DNA from: Macropodus opercularis
Lineage: Eukaryota > Chordata > Actinopteri > Anabantiformes > Osphronemidae
DNA length: 64,000 nt
NCBI GenBank assembly: GCA_030770545.1
Contig: CM061090.1
Location: 17,642,501 to 17,706,500, forward strand
Direction of reading: 5' to 3'
A model generated the notes under the pieces. It searched no databases. It worked only from the letters and a program-made list of their open reading frames with translations, and had not been told where the DNA came from. The position numbers and the translations under genes are program-made. Numbering within the stretch: the stretch's first letter is position 1; each line of letters starts with the position of its first letter. Of the stretch, positions 58,928 through 64,000 are shown in pieces.

Positions 58928-59545
58928 CACCGAGAGAGAGCTTGAGTGAGCGACATACGCAGACGTGGGGGGAGGGCGTCTCATTCGGGGGTCCGTGCGA
59001 GATGTTCCCCTGCACGGGCGCCTGCTGCGACGGAGCCCACGGGGAGGTGGCAGCACTGGCGGCTGTAAAGCAAGGCTGCCGCGCCGTGGCTCTGCGTTTA
59101 GAGCTGACCCCGACATCCATTTGGCCCGGCTTTATGATTACCATAAATGCCTGGATTGCCTGCATAAAAATGTAGAGTGGAGACAAGGGCCTCCGCTTCC
59201 ATTAGTGGCCTCTTTTTACTGGAAGGGCCAAGTGTCTCCCCTGGGTAAGGCCAAAACTCTCACTGTCCTCTACGGCCTGTCAAATAGACTCTGTAATCAA
59301 GGACTGGGCTAAGTGGATGGCGGCTGTGATGGTGTTGTTCATAAAATGATTATTCGTACAAGAGAATCCACTGAGTGTGTTCAGGGAGGTAATGGGGGCA
59401 GGATTGTTTCCACACAAAGAGATCGTGCTCCTCAAATTAAAGCGCAATCAGTGATAATCATTTTGGTGTTTCAATGTTTGTGGATACCCTCCAGCCAATC
59501 AGAAATTCGATCTGCTGTCGTTATATTGATTTCTAGAGATTGATA
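58928..59545. promoter_or_regulatory. CpG-rich patch joined to CNE-like block
   Basis: The left part (58928-59105) is CpG-rich. The right part is repeat-free with GGCTTTATGATTACCATAAATG, CTGTAATCAAGG and AAAATGATTATTCG. Open frames on both strands cross it (115 codons +, 100 codons -) with no known family. It could be an enhancer with its own CpG island or an unrecognised exon; I favour the first. Confidence 0.35.
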
Positions 59546-59685
59546 GGGACAACAGAACCACGTTCAAACTATACAAGCATTGGTGTGTGTTTTAATGATG
59601 GGAACTAATAAAAGCAATAGCATCAACGCAGGGATCTGTCAGCTATATGCACACAGTCCATAGTAATCCACGGCTCATAGATTTT
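59546..59685. other. non-coding spacer
   Basis: A short AT-rich spacer between two CNE-like blocks, with nothing specific seen. Confidence 0.5.
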
Positions 59686-59689
59686 CCAG

Positions 59690-59965
59690 GTCATTTAATC
59701 ATTTGGGAGCGTGGGTCCAGCTCAGCTTTAATATCAGCAATTGTGAAGAAATGTCCAGGCAGTGCATCGGGTTGTAAGGTCTTGCCGAGACAATAAATGT
59801 AATAAAATTGCCCTGTCTTATTTAGGGATTTGAGTTCTAATATGATCTCCTCCTGTTTGTTTGGAGGAACCACCTCTTTCTCGAGATAAAGCTCAGCGAG
59901 GAAGAAGTATATGGAAATCCAAACAACAATAATTCAAAGGCTGCGCTGCATACCAATTTGCATCT
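59690..59965. promoter_or_regulatory. CNE-like block
   Basis: This repeat-free block includes CATTTAATCATTTGGG, GCTTTAATATCAGC, CAATAAATGTAATAAAATTGC and AACAATAATTC. It shows dense TAAT cores and no coding potential. Confidence 0.3.
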
Positions 59966-59969
59966 GACT

Positions 59970-60115
59970 AGAAATACATTAAAACCACCCGAACTGGCCT
60001 TTTCTAAAAGTGGAAAAAAAAACAATGTAATGTGAAAGCAGCTCCCATAGGAAGCCACGGAAAAGTAGCACAATAATATATGCAAGGAGGGAAAGCGAAG
60101 AAAAAAAAAAAATCT
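59970..60115. other. non-coding spacer
   Basis: A-rich spacer with a 12-nt A-run at 60101-60112. Nothing else is seen. Confidence 0.55.
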
Positions 60116-60119
60116 ATTA

Positions 60120-60365
60120 TGAGCATGATGACAAGAGATCAATGTTGCCTCTTATTCCCAGTGACAGTCTGAAACTAATATACTCATTAGCGTTAATACC
60201 ACTGTGATATCAATTGGACGGGCTGTGTTTTTAATAGTGCTGCTATTGTCTGTATTGGGTAAATAGTGCCACAATCCGTCATGTGTCCTCGGTCATCGGT
60301 GGCCAACGGTGGGGTGAAATTGGATCGCTACTGTGAAAATTATAGAGGAAAACCCTTAAAAACTT
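60120..60365. promoter_or_regulatory. CNE-like block
   Basis: This repeat-free block includes GAAACTAATATACTCATTAGCG, GTTAATACC, ATATCAATTGG, TTTTTAATAGTGC and AAATTATAGAGG. It closes the run of CNE-like blocks from 57.65 kb. Confidence 0.3.
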
Positions 60366-60420
60366 AGTTTTCTACTGCTGTGTCCTCACTTTAAATTGCT
60401 GCAGGCGAATGGCAGCGAAT

Positions 60421-60447
60421 GGGGGCGTGGGGTGGGGGGGTGGGGGG
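60421..60447 (+). repeat. G-quadruplex-type G-runs
   Basis: Four G-runs (5, 4, 7 and 6 nt) are separated by CGT, T and T on the plus strand. This meets the usual G-quadruplex pattern with very short loops. Confidence 0.7.
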
Positions 60448-60449
60448 CA

Positions 60450-62555
60450 TTTTAACAAGCAAGACCCACGTTATGCTGCGCTTCCCACACTGTGCTTAAA
60501 TACAGACTCAGCCATATGTTCCCATCAGTCAGACGCAATGGAAGGTGACAGAATCTCCAGCAATAGTTGGTACATCTATGTTCTTTATATCGTACGGGAG
60601 CGAGGCTCTTAAAGCTGTAAGCAAACTGTGGGCTTCGTGTCTGAACGACGCGGTCGTCGAAGGCAAGCTCGCGTCGACTCACAGGACCGTTTTCAAGCTT
60701 TAGGAAAACCTCAGTGACCTGCGAGCTACAGCGTGCGTGTAGCGAGTCACATAATCAGACCGTTTCTCTACCGGCAACACATCTGCTGTCGTGAATACGA
60801 CTAATGCAATCAGGGCTCCTTGCTCCTGATCGCATTGGGATAACGCAAACAATTGTTAAAAGTTGAAATAATCAATCATGTGAAACACAAGATGTAGTCC
60901 AGAAAAGTGCTGAGAGGGGGGAAAAAAAAAACAGCTGGAAGCACAAACAGTCAAGCTGCTGAGGCTGGAAAAGTTGTTCACAGCTGCTGCTGGCTAACAG
61001 CAATAACAAAGCCCGGAGCTGGGATTAAAAAGTGTTTGTGGCATACAGAGCTGACTTCTAATGAGTCCCTGCATTCGGAGACGTGTTTGTGATATACCTG
61101 TCACTAGATTCCATCGTTAGGAAAAAAAAAAACACCAACACACGATCAAAATGGTGCCGGAGGATTCAGGCGATGTCCCCTCAGTCACTGCATTATCTGC
61201 GTCTAGGTCCGCTGGTCGAGGGACCAGGGCTGCACACGTCCGTTCAAACACCTGCTCTACAAAAAGTCTTGCTTTTGTTTTTGTATTTTGAACACACAAC
61301 CGCTTTATGAAACTTGTTCAGTCCAGTCCTGCCTTCTGACACAGAAGAGGCCCAGCGGCTTTCACTGCTGCTGGCTACAGATCGGTAAAAACCTGCCAGT
61401 GACGGTGGCTGTATTGGTGCCTCGACCCGCTGCTGCACCCCCGACCCCCCCAGCACAAAGGCACTTTGGCAAAGCCTCCCTCTAGTTCCATATGCATTCT
61501 TTGTTATCTCCATGTACGTTCCTTAAAAACGCTTTGATTCCCTCACTGTTCACTGGCTGCCAACGAATTGATAGTCTTTTCATTGACTTACGCCAAGAAC
61601 GTCAACCGTGGAGTTTGGAGTACGCGGCGCGCTGATGGTGAAATAAAGGTCGCTGTGTGATCGCGGGCTTCCTGCTGCATCATTGCTATGCGCTATGCGC
61701 TTGACTAATAGCGGTGGCGTCCGAGTGAGCCACCTAGCACCCGGGCCAAGGCAGACAGACGTGAGGCGGCGGCGGTGGAGGGAGGGAGGCAAATTAGGAA
61801 CAAAAGGAAGATGCATGAGGGGAGAAGACGGAACAAACAAGAGACAAGAAAGAGGAAGGAACGCGTTTCACTGGGTATGAATAATTCAGACACATCCAAG
61901 AAGAGCGTGCCGCCACATTATTGGTGCCATCTGCATTTTTTTTAAACTTTATAGTGGAATTTCGATATGAAATTCTGTCATGGACCACTTGCAATTGCTC
62001 AAAAGTCTCTGCAGATTTAGGACCAACATCTAAACATCAAAGTAGCTGAATGAGGGAGATTCTAAATGTCAATGTAACAATTGTTCTTTTGCTCAGCTGA
62101 CATGCTAAACAGCTCTGACCAGTATGACAGCCGTGCTGTACATGTGCACCTTTTGTTTCTACACTGGCACACAGCATTTTCATAAAAACAAAAATCCTAA
62201 TCACTAATACGTCTTCAATTATGAATATTGTTGCAGTGATGTTTTGTCTGTGCATGTGTAATATAATTCACGCATGGGTGTTTGCCAACACTGCATAAAA
62301 TCAGTACAAGACAATAGAGGAACAAGGTAAAGAGAAATCACTCTGCCACAGAGCCCTCCTGTCTCCACTGTAGCATCCAGCAGGCTTTGTGTTCGCCACC
62401 TCCGCTGTGAGCCCACGTTTGTCTTTCAGAGCCGTGCCAGCAAAGAGGAAGCGCGTGTTAGCATTTTTGTCTTTGCACACACTTGCTGTACTTACGTTGA
62501 TTAAAGTTGTGGAAATAAAGGCGCTAAGAACGAATCATTCTATACAGACTGAACG
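60450..62555. other. non-coding stretch
   Basis: No gene is recognised. Overlapping small frames on both strands lack family signatures. The section at 61600-61780 is CpG-rich with a short CGG repeat (GGCGGCGGCGG). Nothing else stands out. Confidence 0.55.
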
Positions 62556-62559
62556 AGGG

Positions 62560-62850
62560 TAGCGGTAGCCTACGCCGCGTGTTTTGGAGCTAATGGATCT
62601 GTCGCGAGGCCGAGCCTCAACGCTCTCAGCAGGCGGAGTTTCAGTGAGATTTAATAATGGCCGGTTCTTCGCAGCTCCTGTCATCACCTTTAAAGGCAGC
62701 AGACAGTTTCCTAATGGGACGCGAGGAGGGGGGTTCAGGGCGGCTTCTCCCGGGACAGAAGCGATCCTGTCATATGGCGACGATATGTACAGTGAACGCA
62801 GCGCTGAAACGACAGGCCAGCCAATCAGAGCGCCCACAGAAAAGCGTCAG
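62560..62850. promoter_or_regulatory. CpG-rich patch with CCAAT element
   Basis: CpGs are frequent, and an NF-Y-type AGCCAATCAGAGC (CCAAT at 62821-62825) sits near the right end. That could be a plus-strand proximal promoter element, but no TATA or donor follows closely. Open frames on both strands (about 91-100 codons) carry no known domain. Confidence 0.25.
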
Positions 62851-62854
62851 TTAG

Positions 62855-63220
62855 TGTAAGAAAGCTTGTCCAGCTTGTGGTTTGGCGTTTGCATCTAATA
62901 TATAATATATAATGTATGTAATGAAAGCAATGTGTTGGTGGCAGCTCGACTGTGGATCTGCTGAAGCGTGATTCTTACCCAGACCTACCTGTAAAACGGA
63001 AAGAATGGCACCACACTCCAGCATTGTGACATAAAGCACTTTGATCTGTTGCCTGTTTTGGGGATGGGGGGCGGCACATTTCATTTTCATGCGTAAAGTA
63101 ATGCTACCACTGGCCATTTAGTGCTGCAGCTACTGCTTCCCGGGCTGGTTGCTGATGAAAATGGCAGCTGCATTTGCACTCCTGCAAGTAAATTGTACCT
63201 TGTGCTGCGTATGGTGCCTC
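62855..63220. other. non-coding stretch
   Basis: No gene is recognised. A short AT repeat lies at 62896-62912. Confidence 0.55.
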
Positions 63221-63222
63221 CA

Positions 63223-63366
63223 TCAACTTGTCTGCACCCAGCCTTTGCAAATGTGTTTAGAGCTGCTGCCTTCCATGCGCATAATGACGCACAGGTGCTT
63301 GTAGGCGTCGATGCCGCGCGGCCTTTTGTCGGCGCGAAAGGGCTTGTGTCTGGAGAGCTTCTTGTG
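63223..63366 (-). CDS. possible terminal coding exon, unidentified
   Basis: On the minus strand a pyrimidine-rich tract ending CTTCCTACCTCAG is an excellent acceptor (AG at 63367-63368). Exactly in phase, 47 codons follow before TGA. The start is HKKLSRHKPFRADKRPRG and it continues IDAYKHLCVIMRMEG. The first half is strongly basic and codon choice is C/G-ending (CTC TCC, GCC GAC, ATC GAC GCC TAC). I do not recognise the family. The plus strand is also open here and ends in a donor-like CTGAG|GTAGGA, so the strand is not certain. Confidence 0.3.
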   Translation of the reverse strand, partial: HKKLSRHKPFRADKRPRGIDAYKHLCVIMRMEGSSSKHICKGWVQTS

Positions 63367-63369
63367 CTG

Positions 63370-63835
63370 AGGTAGGAAGTGCAGAACAGTGATAAAAGCA
63401 GCTGATTCCTCCCAATCGTTCGGGGGAAGTGGAGAAAGTAGGCCAGTGGTTGAATAAAGAGGAGCAGGGAGGACGAGGACTGAAAGACAGTACATGTATG
63501 TATTTCCTCAAAACAGGACTGTAACATGGGCCATATAAAGCCTAGTTCATTTTACAGTCAGCCTGCACGTACCTGTGCTTGAGCATTAATGATGATGCTA
63601 TGGTAGAGTTTCAGAGACTCCTAAAGATTAAAGACTTTCTTTGTAGCCCTGCAGATTTTGTATACCTCCTGCCGGCAATCTCGCTCTCTGCGAGCTCATT
63701 TTTCGGGAGCTTCTCATTAAATTTATGAATGCTTGAAGGAAGTCGGATTTTCTATTCAGCCCATCTGTATTTTTTTGTCCATGTGGGACGACGTGCTAAA
63801 GAAGTTTTATTTTTTATTTTTTCCCCCTCTCATCT
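63370..63835. other. non-coding stretch
   Basis: No gene is recognised. T-rich sequence lies near 63765-63830. Nothing specific is seen. Confidence 0.5.
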
Positions 63836-63839
63836 GCCT

Positions 63840-63965
63840 TTTTGCTCATGACGTCACTGCGCTCGGGGAGAGTGTTTGCTCAGAAAGCGACACACGCACG
63901 TATCAGTCGTCTGCTCCATCTCCTTGTGAAGCTACGCGGCGACTTTACGGTGCCAGCTGCAGCGC
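63840..63965. promoter_or_regulatory. CpG-rich right edge with perfect CRE
   Basis: The palindromic CRE TGACGTCA lies at 63849-63856 and is followed by CpG-rich sequence (CACTGCGCTCGGGG, GCTACGCGGCGAC). It resembles the start of a CRE-containing promoter whose gene would lie beyond the window. The window ends too soon to test this. Confidence 0.3.
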
Positions 63966-63966
63966 T

Positions 63967-63998
63967 GGGGCGGGGGGGGGGGGGGGGGGGCTGGGGGG
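63967..63998 (+). repeat. long G-run, G-quadruplex type
   Basis: A G4 block, then 19 consecutive G (63972-63990), then G6 after CT. The run is G-quadruplex-prone and its exact length may be unreliable in any assembly. Confidence 0.8.
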
Positions 63999-64000
63999 CA

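Noticed and set aside
63087..63527. 146-codon minus-strand ORF overlapping the exon candidate in another frame
   Set aside because: Ser/Thr/Leu-rich composition and no splice phase; the frame starting right after the acceptor at 63366 is more credible.
1..64000. CRISPR arrays, operons or prokaryotic defence systems
   Set aside because: No regularly spaced direct repeats and no gene clusters. All evidence points to vertebrate nuclear DNA.

Overview
This window reads as nuclear DNA of a vertebrate, most likely a percomorph teleost fish. Three things support that. Two copies of a tRNA-derived V-SINE-type retroposon familiar from fish genomes lie at 9578-9708 (+) and 31003-31316 (-). A three-unit interspersed repeat that I recall from percomorph genomes lies at 27149-27540. 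The background is CpG-poor with a few CpG-rich patches and many short microsatellites. The many short open frames have no operon spacing or protein families behind them. I recognise no complete gene, tRNA, rRNA, known miRNA or CRISPR array.

Layout: 1-16.8 kb is non-coding DNA with several AT-rich, homeodomain-motif-rich blocks that look like conserved non-coding elements (CNEs), plus the truncated V-SINE. At 16.87-17.24 kb there is a CpG-rich patch ending in a good splice donor. 17.3-36.4 kb is mostly featureless, with a few CNE-like blocks, the three-unit repeat, the longer V-SINE with target-site duplications, and one weak minus-strand exon candidate at 28.1 kb. At 36.4-39.6 kb lie a TG/TA microsatellite, a CpG-rich patch, and the best promoter candidate: a CpG island at 39283-39585 that looks like a minus-strand non-coding first exon with ETS-type sites.

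39.6-46 kb is plain sequence containing a 22-bp perfect palindrome and a strong 12-bp hairpin. 46.2-47.5 kb looks like a plus-strand promoter region: a polypyrimidine tract, a GT tract, a candidate first exon with donor at 46763/46764, and CpG-rich DNA. If both starts are real, they form a divergent pair about 7 kb apart. 47.5-64 kb holds the densest CNE-like sequence (about 49-51 kb and 54.6-60.4 kb), two exon candidates (51226-51536 +, 63223-63366 -), and a CpG-rich right edge with a perfect CRE and a long G-run.

The overall picture is a regulatory, gene-desert-like region around one or two genes whose coding exons are mostly outside the window or not recognisable by eye. Every CNE-like call rests on sequence texture and motif content, not on an alignment. 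I found no convincing new biological system; the most testable items are the three exon candidates, the two candidate promoters, the repeat structures and the 57.6-60.4 kb block.
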